A stretch of DNA of 64,000 nt from an uncultured Spirochaetota bacterium (GCA_937872225.1 CALMRZ010000017.1:156325-220324); one strand, 5' to 3'; numbered from the stretch's first letter, positions 1-9,434 are shown. Made by a program: numbers and translations. Notes: a model not told the origin generated them from the letters alone.

Positions 1-102
1 GCCGACGGACAGGAGTATTCCGTGCCTTCAACAATAGATGATCCGGCCATTCTGGGCGAGATTGAAGTTTCGATCAAGTCTCTGGGATACGGAAAAAAGT
101 AG
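1..102 (+). CDS. C-terminal end of an unidentified protein (partial)
   Basis: Reading frame 1 is open from the first base to a TAG at 100-102, giving the last 33 residues of a protein that begins outside the window. The fragment is hydrophilic and ends in GYGKK. It is followed at once by a strong rho-independent terminator, as expected for the true 3' end of a gene. The fragment is too short to assign to a family. Confidence 0.6.
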   Translation, partial: ADGQEYSVPSTIDDPAILGEIEVSIKSLGYGKK

Positions 103-154
103 TGTTCAGCTGGACCTGTTTCCACCCCCAATTGTATACAAAGTTAGTGATTAA

Positions 155-190
155 GCCCCGCCCGGATGTAATGCCGGGCGGGGCTTTTAT
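155..190 (+). terminator. Rho-independent terminator of the upstream gene
   Basis: A perfect 11-bp G+C stem (155-165 pairs with 174-184) closes an 8-nt loop and is followed by a short T-rich tail. It separates the partial gene from the phosphatase gene. Confidence 0.9.
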
Positions 191-214
191 TTTCAGGGAA
201 ACCGTAAAACATCA

Positions 215-244
215 TTGACACGCCCTGTTGTCCGGTTCAATAAT
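215..244 (+). promoter_or_regulatory. Sigma70-type promoter of the SpoIIE-like phosphatase gene
   Basis: TTGACA at 215-220 and AATAAT at 239-244 are separated by 18 bp. Transcription would begin near 251. This lies downstream of the earliest possible in-frame TTG start (228), and so supports the ATG at 270 as the real start. Confidence 0.55.
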
Positions 245-269
245 TGCAAAACAATTTGTTGTAAAGAGC

Positions 270-2009
270 ATGATCGCCCGGTTATTTATCTATATATACG
301 ACAGATCCTCCTTTGCTTTTACCATAGCGCTGTTCACCACGACGTGGTCATGGGTCGCTTCATTTTATGGCTTCTTTTTTGTCCATGCCACGGTCAATTT
401 CCAGAAGGATGAGCTGATATACATGATCAGCGCCCTGATTGTCTGCACCGGGGTAGCGGTGTTCCTCCACCTCAGCTACTACGGGATGTTATACCGGCTT
501 GGTTTTCCCGGCATTACGAAAACCGTGCGCCTCATCAACCGGTTCTTTGACAAGAAGCATATTTTCGTGAATTTTAAAAATATACCGAGCAATGATATCG
601 AGGAGGTGTACTCGGCGGTGCTGAACCTGCCGTTTCATAACTTCATAACCGGGCAGATCTTCACCGCCCTTGTGGTTTTTGCTCTGATCATCCTCATTTA
701 TTTCTACCGGGGAGACGTGGAGAGCGTAATATTCGTGCTCCTCGGCGGGATCTTTTCTTCGGTCATAATAGGCTACTGCACGTTCCTGCTGACCGAATAC
801 TTTTCCGGACCCTACAAGATGAGGCTGGAACAGATCATGTTCGAGCGGTCGATAAAAATAAGGCCGCGGGCGATGTTGAGCTTCAAATATAAAGCGATTT
901 TCATGCTGATGGTGGTCCTCTTCAGCATGATGAACCTGACCATACTTATCCGCCGCAGTGAAAAGTCGCTCATAGTGATAATCGGTTTTATCACCCTGAG
1001 TCTCGTAACGGTGGGCCTCCTGATTTTCCTGATGTTCAATATTCTCAGGATGTCCCTGGAGACCATCAATCGATCCACGAAAAAGCTCGCGGCGGGGGGA
1101 AGCGGCATGTTCTTTCCTCCCTTTGCCGACAAGGAATTCGCGACGTTTTCGGAAAATTACAACCTCGCCGCCGTTGAGATCAACGGGATCCGCACAGATC
1201 TTGAAACAAAAATCACCGAGCGCACCGAAGAATTGAGCAATGCCTATGATAATCTGAACAAGGCCTACAGCCAGATCCAGGCCGACCTGACCCTGGCAAA
1301 ACGGATACAGAAGAGGATCATGCCTGAAAATTTTGATTCCTTCGAGGGCATGAACCTCATCGTCCATTATTATCCGATGGCCGACATCGGCGGGGACATC
1401 TATGATATTTTCCAGATGTCCCCGGGTTGCACCAGGTTTTTTCTTGCCGATGCCATCGGTCACGGCATCCAGGCTGCCCTCATAACCATGATCATAAAGA
1501 GCGAGTACGAAAAGGTCAAGACGATCGAGAACACCAGGGAGCTTCTGGAATGGCTGAACAAGTCCTTCACCGACCTGTATCTTTCATTGAACGCGTTTTT
1601 TTCCTGCGTGATCGTTGATATTGACACCAGGAACAACAAACTCCGTTACGCCTCTGCCGGACACCCCAACCAGATAATTATAGCGGACAATGCGATTGAG
1701 ATATTACGGCACACGGGCAAGCTCATCGGCATCATGCGTGACACGGAATATGACTTTGTCGAACGGGATATTCATTCCCATGACAAGGTGTTCCTCTATA
1801 CTGACGGCCTATTTGAACAATTCAATGACAGAGACGAAGGTTTGACTGAAGTCGATATCCTGGGAATTGTCGAAAAACATAAGAACTCGCCGGTGGGCGT
1901 CATTGACGATGCAATAATTCAAAGCCTGCGGGGGTACATAGGGGTCAGGGAAGAACTGCAGCTCAGGGACGATATTACGCTGATCAGCATCGAAATAAAC
2001 GGCACATGA
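270..2009 (+). CDS. Membrane-anchored SpoIIE-type (PP2C) serine phosphatase
   Basis: This is a 579-residue signalling phosphatase. The first ~260 residues hold several hydrophobic segments, probably six or more transmembrane helices. A HAMP-like linker follows, then a coiled coil at roughly 310-360 (ITERTEELSNAYDNLNKAYS), then a C-terminal PP2C/SpoIIE domain. Metal-binding signatures are GGDIYD (from residue 374), ADAIGHG (D394) and YTDG (D512). Family members dephosphorylate phosphoserine on STAS-type anti-sigma-factor antagonists. A STAS protein is encoded at 18114-18449, so it is a possible but unproven substrate. ATG 270 is chosen over TTG 228 because a promoter lies between 215 and 244. 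The sensed stimulus is unknown. Confidence 0.85.
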   Translation: MIARLFIYIYDRSSFAFTIALFTTTWSWVASFYGFFFVHATVNFQKDELIYMISALIVCTGVAVFLHLSYYGMLYRLGFPGITKTVRLINRFFDKKHIFVNFKNIPSNDIEEVYSAVLNLPFHNFITGQIFTALVVFALIILIYFYRGDVESVIFVLLGGIFSSVIIGYCTFLLTEYFSGPYKMRLEQIMFERSIKIRPRAMLSFKYKAIFMLMVVLFSMMNLTILIRRSEKSLIVIIGFITLSLVTVGLLIFLMFNILRMSLETINRSTKKLAAGGSGMFFPPFADKEFATFSENYNLAAVEINGIRTDLETKITERTEELSNAYDNLNKAYSQIQADLTLAKRIQKRIMPENFDSFEGMNLIVHYYPMADIGGDIYDIFQMSPGCTRFFLADAIGHGIQAALITMIIKSEYEKVKTIENTRELLEWLNKSFTDLYLSLNAFFSCVIVDIDTRNNKLRYASAGHPNQIIIADNAIEILRHTGKLIGIMRDTEYDFVERDIHSHDKVFLYTDGLFEQFNDRDEGLTEVDILGIVEKHKNSPVGVIDDAIIQSLRGYIGVREELQLRDDITLISIEINGT

Positions 2010-2078
2010 CCGCACGGCGTTATTTTTCGAAAACCGTTTCTTCGAGTAGGCAGACCGCGCAATTGCCAGCATGACACC

Positions 2079-4040
2079 ATGAATGAGATTTTCAATGAAC
2101 ATGGATTCCTTTCGGACGTGATCCCCTCATACGAATTCAGGCGCGAGCAGCTGCATATGGCTGAATTCATTCTGGAGTGTCTGGTCAACTGCGAGAATGG
2201 AATAATAGAGGCCGGAACCGGCACGGGAAAAACACTGGCCTACCTGCTGCCGGTTGTGCTGCATGCCGTCGAAAATGACAAAAGAATCGCCGTGTCCACC
2301 GAGACAAAGACATTGCAGAAACAGCTCTTCGAAAAGGACCTGCCCGTTGCCAGGGAGCTCGTAAAAAAGTTTTTCAACATGGACTTCTCCTATTCCCTCT
2401 GCCTGGGAAGCTCCAACTATCCCTGCAGAAAACGGTTTGAAGCCGCGTTGAAAACGGGGAGATTCCAACCGGGTGAGTTGAAAAAACTCGAGCCGCTCCA
2501 TGAACTGTTTGGAAAAAAGAGAATTTTCACGTTCTTTGATCTCAGCGTGCCGGGGTATATCTGGCAAGAGATAAACCGGGAAGGCGACTCCTGCAATTCA
2601 TATAAATGCCCCTTCGTGTCTGTCTGCCCATACCAGATGGCGCGGAAAGAATGGAACCAGTCGAACCTGCTGGTCATGAATCACTACCTTTTTTTCACCA
2701 ATATCGCGTCGGGTAAGACCTACCTTCCCCAGTGCGAAATAGCGGTTTTTGACGAGGCTCATTCTTTGGAAGATGTTGCGGCGTCCCAGTTCGGCTTCAG
2801 CCTTGGCTATGAAGAGCTCAAGGATCTTATCCAGCTGTTCCGCGAGGACCGGAAGGGAAATGTGATAAAGGGAATTGATGACGATGAAACGGTATCCTCA
2901 TTGACAGCGATGGCCAGGAAAACAGTGCCGGAAGTGACCGCTTTTTTCGAGAAAATGAGGGAACAGGTCCCTGGGGATAAAATGTATCAGCGGATACGGG
3001 AGGCGCAGCCGGCGGGGAAAGCCTTGGTGGAACTCCTGCAGGATCTTATGGTGCTCTTGGCTGATTCGGAAAAAAAAATTGACGAGGACCACCCGCAGCG
3101 CATGGAATTTGATATAGCGAGGGGGAAGCTCTTCACCTCGCTGGAGCAGCTGTCCCTGTTTGTCTACCAGAAAAGCGAGAATTACGTCTACTGGATAGAG
3201 CGTGAATCCGAAGCGGTGCTGGGAGACATCGTGCTGCGGGGGCAGCCGGTGGACATGGCGGAATTGTTCCAGCGGGAGGTGCTCTCCAGCTTTGACTCGT
3301 CTGTTTTTGTTTCGGCCACATTGTCCATCGGCGGCGATTTTTCGTATATCGCGGGGCGGCTGGGCATCGAATCGTACCGGGGCCTTTCATTGCAGTCGTC
3401 ATTTGATTATCGAAAACAGGTGGTTCTCTTTGTAGCAAAGGACCTGCCGGACCCGGCAAACGGCATGTATGCCGCCAAGGCCTCCGAGGAAGCGGCCGGG
3501 ATCATCAACCATCTGCAGGGGAACTGCCTCATGCTTTTCACCTCGTACAAAGCAATGAGGGAGGTGAAGGCGATCATCAGCGGGAGCATCGAATATCCCA
3601 TTTATTCGCAGGATGTGCTGGCGTCAACCGATGCCTTTGACCGGTACGTGAATGACCGCAATTCGGTGCTCATGGGATCAAGCTCCTTCTGGCAGGGAAT
3701 CGACCTGCCCGGCGACCTTCTGAGGGGAGTGATCGTTATGAAGCTTCCTTTTGCCGTGCCTGATTCGCCGCCGGTGGAGGCGAAGATAGAGCGGCTGCAA
3801 TCACAGGGGAAGAACCCGTTTTCGTCGTTGCAGATACCCGAGGCGGTGATACGGTTCAAGCAGGGTTTTGGAAGGCTCATACGGAGCAGCAATGACCGGG
3901 GTGTTGTTGCTGTTCTGGATTCTAGAATAGCCAGCAAGTCATACGGACGGCTTTTTTTAAAAGCGATCCCTGAGTGCAGAATTGTTCACACTCTTTCTGA
4001 GCTGAAGGACGCGTATTCTGACATGAAGAGTACCGGTTGA
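2079..4040 (+). CDS. dinG: DinG/XPD-like ATP-dependent DNA helicase with Fe-S cluster
   Basis: A 653-residue superfamily 2 helicase of the Rad3/XPD/DinG group, which unwinds DNA 5' to 3' in repair and replication-conflict resolution. The Walker A motif GTGTGKT is at about 46-52 and the DEAH box at 225-228. Fe-S ligands are probably C116 (SSNYPC), C172, C177 and C183. The 5- and 6-residue spacing of the last three matches that of E. coli DinG (C194, C199, C205). Later motifs are VSATLS, SFWQGIDLPG and motif VI GFGRLIRS. There is no N-terminal exonuclease domain as in the Firmicute DinG form. It stands 69 nt after the phosphatase and 42 nt before the patatin gene. Confidence 0.92.
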   Translation: MNEIFNEHGFLSDVIPSYEFRREQLHMAEFILECLVNCENGIIEAGTGTGKTLAYLLPVVLHAVENDKRIAVSTETKTLQKQLFEKDLPVARELVKKFFNMDFSYSLCLGSSNYPCRKRFEAALKTGRFQPGELKKLEPLHELFGKKRIFTFFDLSVPGYIWQEINREGDSCNSYKCPFVSVCPYQMARKEWNQSNLLVMNHYLFFTNIASGKTYLPQCEIAVFDEAHSLEDVAASQFGFSLGYEELKDLIQLFREDRKGNVIKGIDDDETVSSLTAMARKTVPEVTAFFEKMREQVPGDKMYQRIREAQPAGKALVELLQDLMVLLADSEKKIDEDHPQRMEFDIARGKLFTSLEQLSLFVYQKSENYVYWIERESEAVLGDIVLRGQPVDMAELFQREVLSSFDSSVFVSATLSIGGDFSYIAGRLGIESYRGLSLQSSFDYRKQVVLFVAKDLPDPANGMYAAKASEEAAGIINHLQGNCLMLFTSYKAMREVKAIISGSIEYPIYSQDVLASTDAFDRYVNDRNSVLMGSSSFWQGIDLPGDLLRGVIVMKLPFAVPDSPPVEAKIERLQSQGKNPFSSLQIPEAVIRFKQGFGRLIRSSNDRGVVAVLDSRIASKSYGRLFLKAIPECRIVHTLSELKDAYSDMKSTG

Positions 4041-4082
4041 AAAGGCATAATGAATCAGATGTACCATATTGATTGAAAGGGC

Positions 4083-4937
4083 ATGATCATGAAAAAGAAA
4101 TTTTCAAGGTCTGCACTGGTTGTTGAGGGAGGCGGAATGCGCGGCATCTTTGCCGCGGGGGTGCTGGATCTGTTCTTGGAGAAAAAATTTGATCCCTTTG
4201 ACCTGTATATCGGGGTTTCAGCCGGGGCGTGCAATCTCGCATCGCACCTGGCGGGACAGCATAGACGTAATTTCCGCATCTATACGAGACTGATGACCAG
4301 GCCCGATTTCATCAGCATGAAGAAGTTTCTACTGGGCGGCCATATGATGGATCTCGATTATTTATGGGACGTCATTGATGTTGAGGATCCTCTGGCGGTG
4401 AAGGATATCTTCAGGGGAAGGAAAAAGGAATATATCGTTGTCGCCACCGATATTAAAAGCGGAACACCCGTGTACATCAGGCCTGATGCGGATAACTGCA
4501 ACATTTGCCTCAAGGCATCGAGCGCCGTGCCGCTGCTTTACCGCGGTAATCTTGAAGTGAATTCAGTGTATTGTGTTGACGGCGGGGTGACCGATCCGAT
4601 ACCGGCCCGGGAGGCATACCTGAGGGGGGCCCGGAACATCGCGGTGGTGCGGACAAGGCCGGCGGAATTCAGGAAGAAAAAAGGGATGGAAAACTATCTC
4701 TCGTCATTTGCGACACGCCGATGGCCGAAGCTGTCCATGGCCGTGAAGAGCCAGGCGGACACCTATTCCCGTTGCGTGGACTTTATTCTTAATCCGCCGC
4801 ATGACGCAACTATCGTGCAGATAGCTCCTGAAGAGCCGCTGAAATCCGGCAGAACATCACAGGAGATTGAATCCCTCCTTGCCGATTATGATACGGGCAG
4901 AAGGGCCGGGGAGGCCTTTATGGCCCTTTGGAAGTGA
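4083..4937 (+). CDS. Patatin-like phospholipase
   Basis: A 284-residue cytosolic-type patatin, a lipid acyl hydrolase with a Ser-Asp dyad. The oxyanion loop EGGGMRG lies near the N-terminus, the nucleophile motif GVSAG carries S46, and the dyad Asp is D166 in DGGVTDP. No signal peptide is present. The overall form resembles the YjjU/RssA-like bacterial group, whose substrates are poorly known. A GAAAGGG ribosome site lies just before ATG 4083; an ATG two codons later is also possible. The gene converges on metW with only one base between the stop codons. Confidence 0.9.
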   Translation: MIMKKKFSRSALVVEGGGMRGIFAAGVLDLFLEKKFDPFDLYIGVSAGACNLASHLAGQHRRNFRIYTRLMTRPDFISMKKFLLGGHMMDLDYLWDVIDVEDPLAVKDIFRGRKKEYIVVATDIKSGTPVYIRPDADNCNICLKASSAVPLLYRGNLEVNSVYCVDGGVTDPIPAREAYLRGARNIAVVRTRPAEFRKKKGMENYLSSFATRRWPKLSMAVKSQADTYSRCVDFILNPPHDATIVQIAPEEPLKSGRTSQEIESLLADYDTGRRAGEAFMALWK

Positions 4938-4938
4938 A

Positions 4939-5571
4939 TTATTGAGATAAAGGCCTGGTGTAGCGTTCCCCGTCCAGGACGAAAAAGCCATACTGGGCGA
5001 TGATGTTTGGGAAGGTCCTAATTATGCTGGACCTGCCTGCTGATGCAAGGGAGAAATGAGTCTCCTTTTTCACAGGATATTCATGTTTTTTGCAGAAGTT
5101 CTGGAAATCCTGAATTGTCAGAAGGTGGATGTTCGGCGTCTCGTACCATTCATAGGGGAGCAGGATGTTTTTCGGCATGATGCCTTTTACCAGAAGCTGG
5201 AGCCTTGTCTTGTAATAGCCGAAATTGGGGAAACTGACAATGGCATTCTTGCTGATGCGCATCATCTCGTTGAGCACATACGACGGGCGCTTGGTGATCT
5301 GGAGGGTCTGGTTCAGAATCACGTAGTCAAAGGAGTTGTCTTTATAGTCGGCCAGGCCCTCGTCGATGTCTCCCTGGTAGCAATACAGGCCTTTTTCCAC
5401 GCAATGCCACACTCCGTCCTCCGATATTTCCACGCCATAGGGGACGGCCTGTTTCTCCTTCTGGAGTTTATGCAGAAGAGTGCCGTCACCGCAGCCGAGG
5501 TCAAGAACCTTGGAACCCGGAGCAACCTCATCAAGTATCAGATCATAGGCAATATGTTCTATGTCGACCAT
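4939..5571 (-). CDS. metW: Methionine biosynthesis protein MetW
   Basis: A 210-residue class I methyltransferase-fold protein. The SAM-binding motif VLDLGCGDGTLL is at about 20-31, with a DYVILNQTLQ motif IV and the MetW-type segment SFPNFGYYKTR. MetW is nearly always found beside MetX and is needed for homoserine acylation in several bacteria. Here its ATG overlaps the metX stop codon by one base, so the two are translationally coupled. It lies in the metX transcript controlled by the SAM riboswitch. Confidence 0.93.
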   Translation of the reverse strand: MVDIEHIAYDLILDEVAPGSKVLDLGCGDGTLLHKLQKEKQAVPYGVEISEDGVWHCVEKGLYCYQGDIDEGLADYKDNSFDYVILNQTLQITKRPSYVLNEMMRISKNAIVSFPNFGYYKTRLQLLVKGIMPKNILLPYEWYETPNIHLLTIQDFQNFCKKHEYPVKKETHFSLASAGRSSIIRTFPNIIAQYGFFVLDGERYTRPLSQ

Positions 5572-6716
5572 CAGCTTTTCACCCGTTCATATTCACGCTT
5601 TAAAAAGTTCGTTATGTTTCTCTTTAAAGGCTCGTAATCGATAAGAAAGGTATCATGCCCCATATCGGTTTCTATGTCGGTATACATTACATTTTTACCG
5701 TTGGCGCGAAGGGCCTGAACGATTTCCTTCGACTGGGAGCTGGGATAGAGCCAGTCAGAGGTAAAGCTGATAATCAAGAAGTTGGATTTGACGGATGAAA
5801 AGGCATTATGAAGCGTGCCATAATCTTTTTTCAGGTCGAAGTAATCTATGGCCTTGGTAATGTAGAGGTATGTATTGGCGTCGAAACGGTCTACGAACTT
5901 GGTCCCCTGGTAATGGAGATATGATTCAACCATGAAGACATTGTCGAATTTTGTTATGGTGGGGTCTTCGTCCTTGTACCGGCGCCCGAACTTTTCATGC
6001 ATGTGCTTTTCGCTCAGGTAGGTTATGTGGCCGATCATCCTCGCCAGGGATAGCCCGGCGTCCGGTCCTTTTGAGCCGTAATAATTACCGCCGTTCCAGT
6101 TCGGGTCATTCATGATCGCCTGGCGGCCTACCTCGTTCAGGGCAATTCCCTGTGCGGAAAGCGATGCTGACGTGGCAATTGATATGACAGAGCCGACCAT
6201 GTCCGGATACATGATGGACCACTTGAGGGCCTGCATGCCTCCCATTGAACCTCCGGCAATGGAGAGAAGCCTGTCAATACCGAGATGCCGTACGAGGTGC
6301 CACTGGCAGTTAACCATGTCATGAATGGTCACCATGGGAAAATCCAGCCCGTAGGGTCTGCCTGTTTCAGGGTTTATCGACGAGGGACCGGTTGACCCGT
6401 TGCATCCGCCGATTACATTCGAGCATATTATGTAATAGATGTCGGTATCAAAGGGCTTCCCCGGGCCCACGTACAGGTCCCACCACCCGGGATGCTTGTC
6501 ATCGCTGCTGTGATATCCTGCGGCGTGGGCGCTCCCGGACAGGGCATGGGTCAGGAGAATGGCATTGTTCTTTTGAGCATTAAGTGTGCCGTATGTTTCA
6601 TAGGCGAGCGATACAGGACCCAGCGTCCTGCCTGACCTGAAAGTAAAGCTTTCGAAGGTAAATTTCCGGGTTTCAACTATTCCGACGGATTTGCCCGTTG
6701 TCGTATTGATATCCAT
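5571..6716 (-). CDS. metX: Homoserine O-acyltransferase MetX
   Basis: A 381-residue alpha/beta-hydrolase-fold enzyme that transfers an acetyl (or succinyl) group from acyl-CoA to homoserine, the first committed step of methionine synthesis. The nucleophile elbow GGSMGG holds S157; the rest of the triad is D321 (TSDWLYP) and H354 (DMGHDTF). The block CNGSTGPSSINP is typical of MetX. Length is normal for the family. A 159-nt leader separates it from an upstream SAM-I riboswitch and terminator, so transcription should fall when SAM is plentiful. Whether the donor is acetyl- or succinyl-CoA cannot be settled by eye. Confidence 0.95.
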   Translation of the reverse strand: MDINTTTGKSVGIVETRKFTFESFTFRSGRTLGPVSLAYETYGTLNAQKNNAILLTHALSGSAHAAGYHSSDDKHPGWWDLYVGPGKPFDTDIYYIICSNVIGGCNGSTGPSSINPETGRPYGLDFPMVTIHDMVNCQWHLVRHLGIDRLLSIAGGSMGGMQALKWSIMYPDMVGSVISIATSASLSAQGIALNEVGRQAIMNDPNWNGGNYYGSKGPDAGLSLARMIGHITYLSEKHMHEKFGRRYKDEDPTITKFDNVFMVESYLHYQGTKFVDRFDANTYLYITKAIDYFDLKKDYGTLHNAFSSVKSNFLIISFTSDWLYPSSQSKEIVQALRANGKNVMYTDIETDMGHDTFLIDYEPLKRNITNFLKREYERVKS

Positions 6717-6874
6717 AGCTGTATTTCTGTTTCATTGGTGTCAGGACCATTGCATTACCGGATTGCTGCCCCTTGACCCGCCCTATATGGCAATAGAAAA
6801 AATGGCATGTATCCCTGATGAGTAATGCAACCGGTGCCCTTTGTATCTTATGGAGGGAGGTTTGCCCGCGGCAT

Positions 6875-6904
6875 AAAAAAAAACCGCGATATGAGATAGC
6901 GGTT
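6875..6904 (-). terminator. Riboswitch-controlled intrinsic terminator of metXW
   Basis: On the minus strand a 6-bp stem AACCGC/GCGGTT (6899-6904 with 6882-6887) is followed by nine U (6875-6883). The bases 6891-6899 in the loop and stem are complementary to 6914-6922, the 3' strand of riboswitch helix P1. Aptamer and antiterminator are therefore mutually exclusive. Confidence 0.85.
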
Positions 6905-6914
6905 GTCTGTCGTC

Positions 6915-7020
6915 TATCTCATCTTTCGGATATTCATCCGCTGGAATTGGCACCTCTTTCATTGCTGAACGGTTGCCGTGGCTTCACAGGGCCAGTCCCT
7001 CGACCACTCTCGATAAGATA
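6915..7020 (-). ncRNA. SAM-I (S-box) riboswitch upstream of metX-metW
   Basis: The minus strand reads the S-box signature blocks in order: CGAGAG, GAGGGACTGGCCC, TGAAGCC, GGCAACC, then GGTGCCAATTCC. Helix P1 pairs 7012-7020 with 6915-6923 (nine pairs, one G-U). SAM binding should stabilise P1, freeing the terminator at 6875-6904. Without SAM, the P1 3' strand pairs with the terminator loop for up to nine bases and transcription continues. This is the standard OFF switch of methionine genes. Confidence 0.95.
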
Positions 7021-7027
7021 AATAATG

Positions 7028-7056
7028 CTGATATTGATTTTTATCGATGATGTCAA
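7028..7056 (-). promoter_or_regulatory. Probable promoter of the SAM riboswitch-metXW transcript
   Basis: On the minus strand TTGACA (7051-7056) is followed after 17 bp by TATCAG (7028-7033). The start point would fall about 7020, exactly at the 5' edge of riboswitch helix P1. The -10 element is weak. Confidence 0.5.
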
Positions 7057-7177
7057 TAACAAAAATAATACATAATAAAAAATATATCGGTATATAACTA
7101 AATATGAATCATGATCATGAAACAATCAGGATAGGTAACCTGATTTGGTGATTTGGATTTTTGTTTGACATTTTTTG

Positions 7178-7206
7178 TTGACATTAATGAACATTGTAAA
7201 GATAAA
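7178..7206 (+). promoter_or_regulatory. Possible promoter of the Fe-S oxidoreductase gene
   Basis: TTGACA at 7178-7183 and GATAAA at 7201-7206 are 17 bp apart; another TTGACA occurs at 7165-7170. The 260 bp between the riboswitch and this gene are AT-rich and hold no other feature. The -10 match is 4 of 6. Confidence 0.4.
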
Positions 7207-7289
7207 GGTAGGCAATTGAAAATTATTTGTACAAAACCTGTATTTGATAAGGAAAATTCGGCATTTTAATAAAACCAGGAGGGATTTGT

Positions 7290-9407
7290 ATGAAGTTTGC
7301 TGGATCGTATGGCGTCCCGTTGGAAGAAATATCCCGAGAATCTTTTTTCAACATCGGCGGACCGCATGGATTTATGAGGTGGGGATTGTACATCTTCATG
7401 TTCATCGCCTTCTTTTATCTTGCGTATACTGTCATTCAGCGGGTTCTGGTCTGGAGAAAAGGACAACCAGAGTTACGCACCGATTACCCGGAAAAACGGA
7501 TACTCGCTGTTTTTAAGTATGTTATATTGCAGGCCAAGATATTACGTGAGTCTTTTGCCGGCATCATGCACGCGGCGCTATTCTTTGGGTTTGTCGCATT
7601 GGCCGGCGTTACTTTTTTTATATTTATCAAAGACGACTTTACCGAGCTGTTTTTCCATTGGAATTTCATCACGGGCAACTTCTACCTGATATGGTCCCTG
7701 GTGGCAGACCTGGCCGGAGCCGTGGTCCTTGTTGGCCTCGGTATGGCTGTCTATCGGCGATATGTGACGAAACCGACCAGACTTGATACAAAGCCGATTG
7801 ATACCTTCGCTCTGGTGCTGATATTCATAATTATCATAAGCGGCTTCACCAGCGAAGCGATGCGTATAGCGATGCAGAATTTTCCTGAATGGGAAGTATG
7901 GTCTCCCTTCGGTTATGTTCTCGCTTACTTCTTCTCGCTGTTCAGCGATTCGACCCTCAGGGTGATGCACCAGTTCAGCTGGTGGATCCACATGCTGGGA
8001 GCGTTTATTTTCATAGGTCTTGTCGGCTCCGACAAGCTGGGCCATGTCGTGATATCATCCCTGAATGTTTATTACGGCAATCTCAACAATGAGAGTGCAC
8101 AAACAAAATATACACTCAATGTGATCGACCCTGCGGTGTTTGAAGTTGCCGAGAGCTTCGGCGTTTCCAAGGTTGAGGAGTACACCTGGAAACAGCTCAT
8201 GGACAGCGATGCCTGTACGCGCTGCGGCCGCTGCCAGGACAACTGCCCGGCATGGCTCACCGAGAAGCCGCTCTCTCCCAAAAAACTGGTCAACGACATC
8301 AAGGCCAACATGGATGAGCGGATACCCAAACTGCGGCTGGCTGAGGATCCTGCGACGGTGGAAACCACACCTCTCATAGAGGGATCAGTACTGGCTGACG
8401 AATTCTGGTCCTGCACCAACTGCTCCGCCTGCCAGGAAGCATGCCCGGTCAACATTGAGCATGTTCAGAAAATGATCGATCTGCGGCGGTATAAAGTCCT
8501 CATGGAAGGAGACATGGCTCCCGAACTTCAAACGTCCTTCATGAACCTTGAGAACAACTTCAATCCCTACGGTTTTGCCTTCGGCGAACGGGGTGCGTGG
8601 CTCCCTGCTGACCTAGGCGTGAAAACCATGGCAGAGGACTCCCAGGTTGATTACCTCTACTTTGTGGGATCTGCGGCTTCCTATGACAAGCGGAACCAGA
8701 AAGTCGCGACTGCCTTTCTCAAGATCCTGCAGAAAGCGGGTGTTAAGGCCGGCATCCTGGGCGCTGAAGAAGCGGATTCCGGCGACGCTGCGCTGCGGGG
8801 AGGCAATGAATATCTCTTCCATGCCCTGGCAACCCAGAACCTGGAAAACTTCAAGGCGTATGGCGTGAAAAAAATCGTGTGTACCTGCCCGCATGACTAC
8901 AACGTCATCAAGAAGGAATACAAGAAGTTCGCGAAGGTGGGCAAGAACGCCGAAGGCGGTCCACTCGAGGCCAACTACGAAGTATACCATCATACCGAAG
9001 TTATCAATGAGCTGATCAAGAGCGGCAAGATAAAGCTGGTGAACGCCCTCAATGAGACTGTCACCTACCATGATTCCTGTTTCCTGGGTCGGTACAATGA
9101 AATTTATGAGGCGCCGAGGGAAATACTCAAGGCAATACCGGGCGTCAATTTTGTCGAGATGAGCCGGAACCACAGGACAAGCTTCTGTTGCGGCGCCGGC
9201 GGCGCCCGCATGTTCATTGAAGAGCACCTGGGAACCCGTATCAATCAGTTCAGGACCAAGGATGCCCAGTCGACTGGCGCAACCAAGGTCTGCACAGCCT
9301 GTCCTTTCTGCATGACCATGTTGTCCGATGGCATCACTGAACTTGATATTCAGAATATGGAAAATTATGACATAGCTGAATACGTTTTTAACGCAATGGA
9401 AAAGTAG
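7290..9407 (+). CDS. Membrane-bound (Fe-S) oxidoreductase with NarI-like and CCG domains (EtfAB-quinone type)
   Basis: A 705-residue fusion. Residues 1-280 hold about six transmembrane helices resembling the cytochrome b subunit NarI. Two 4Fe-4S motifs of the CxxCxxCxxxCP type follow (C309 and C375 onward). Two CCG-type heterodisulfide reductase (HdrD-like) modules make up the C-terminal half, including CCGAGGARMF (C633, C634). Proteins with this architecture pass electrons between electron-transfer flavoprotein (EtfAB) and menaquinone in fatty-acid and aromatic degraders; that role is inferred, since no etf genes are in the window. A CAGGAGGG ribosome site at 7276-7283 fixes ATG 7290. It is a single-gene unit closed by a strong terminator. 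Confidence 0.85.
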   Translation: MKFAGSYGVPLEEISRESFFNIGGPHGFMRWGLYIFMFIAFFYLAYTVIQRVLVWRKGQPELRTDYPEKRILAVFKYVILQAKILRESFAGIMHAALFFGFVALAGVTFFIFIKDDFTELFFHWNFITGNFYLIWSLVADLAGAVVLVGLGMAVYRRYVTKPTRLDTKPIDTFALVLIFIIIISGFTSEAMRIAMQNFPEWEVWSPFGYVLAYFFSLFSDSTLRVMHQFSWWIHMLGAFIFIGLVGSDKLGHVVISSLNVYYGNLNNESAQTKYTLNVIDPAVFEVAESFGVSKVEEYTWKQLMDSDACTRCGRCQDNCPAWLTEKPLSPKKLVNDIKANMDERIPKLRLAEDPATVETTPLIEGSVLADEFWSCTNCSACQEACPVNIEHVQKMIDLRRYKVLMEGDMAPELQTSFMNLENNFNPYGFAFGERGAWLPADLGVKTMAEDSQVDYLYFVGSAASYDKRNQKVATAFLKILQKAGVKAGILGAEEADSGDAALRGGNEYLFHALATQNLENFKAYGVKKIVCTCPHDYNVIKKEYKKFAKVGKNAEGGPLEANYEVYHHTEVINELIKSGKIKLVNALNETVTYHDSCFLGRYNEIYEAPREILKAIPGVNFVEMSRNHRTSFCCGAGGARMFIEEHLGTRINQFRTKDAQSTGATKVCTACPFCMTMLSDGITELDIQNMENYDIAEYVFNAMEK

Positions 9408-9434
9408 CAGTATAGAAAAGGGAATACCATTAAA

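Noticed and set aside
489-1463. Long minus-strand open frame (324 codons) inside the SpoIIE-like phosphatase gene
   Set aside because: It is His/Glu-rich and low in typical folds, while the opposite frame has clear PP2C motifs; it is a shadow of the real gene.
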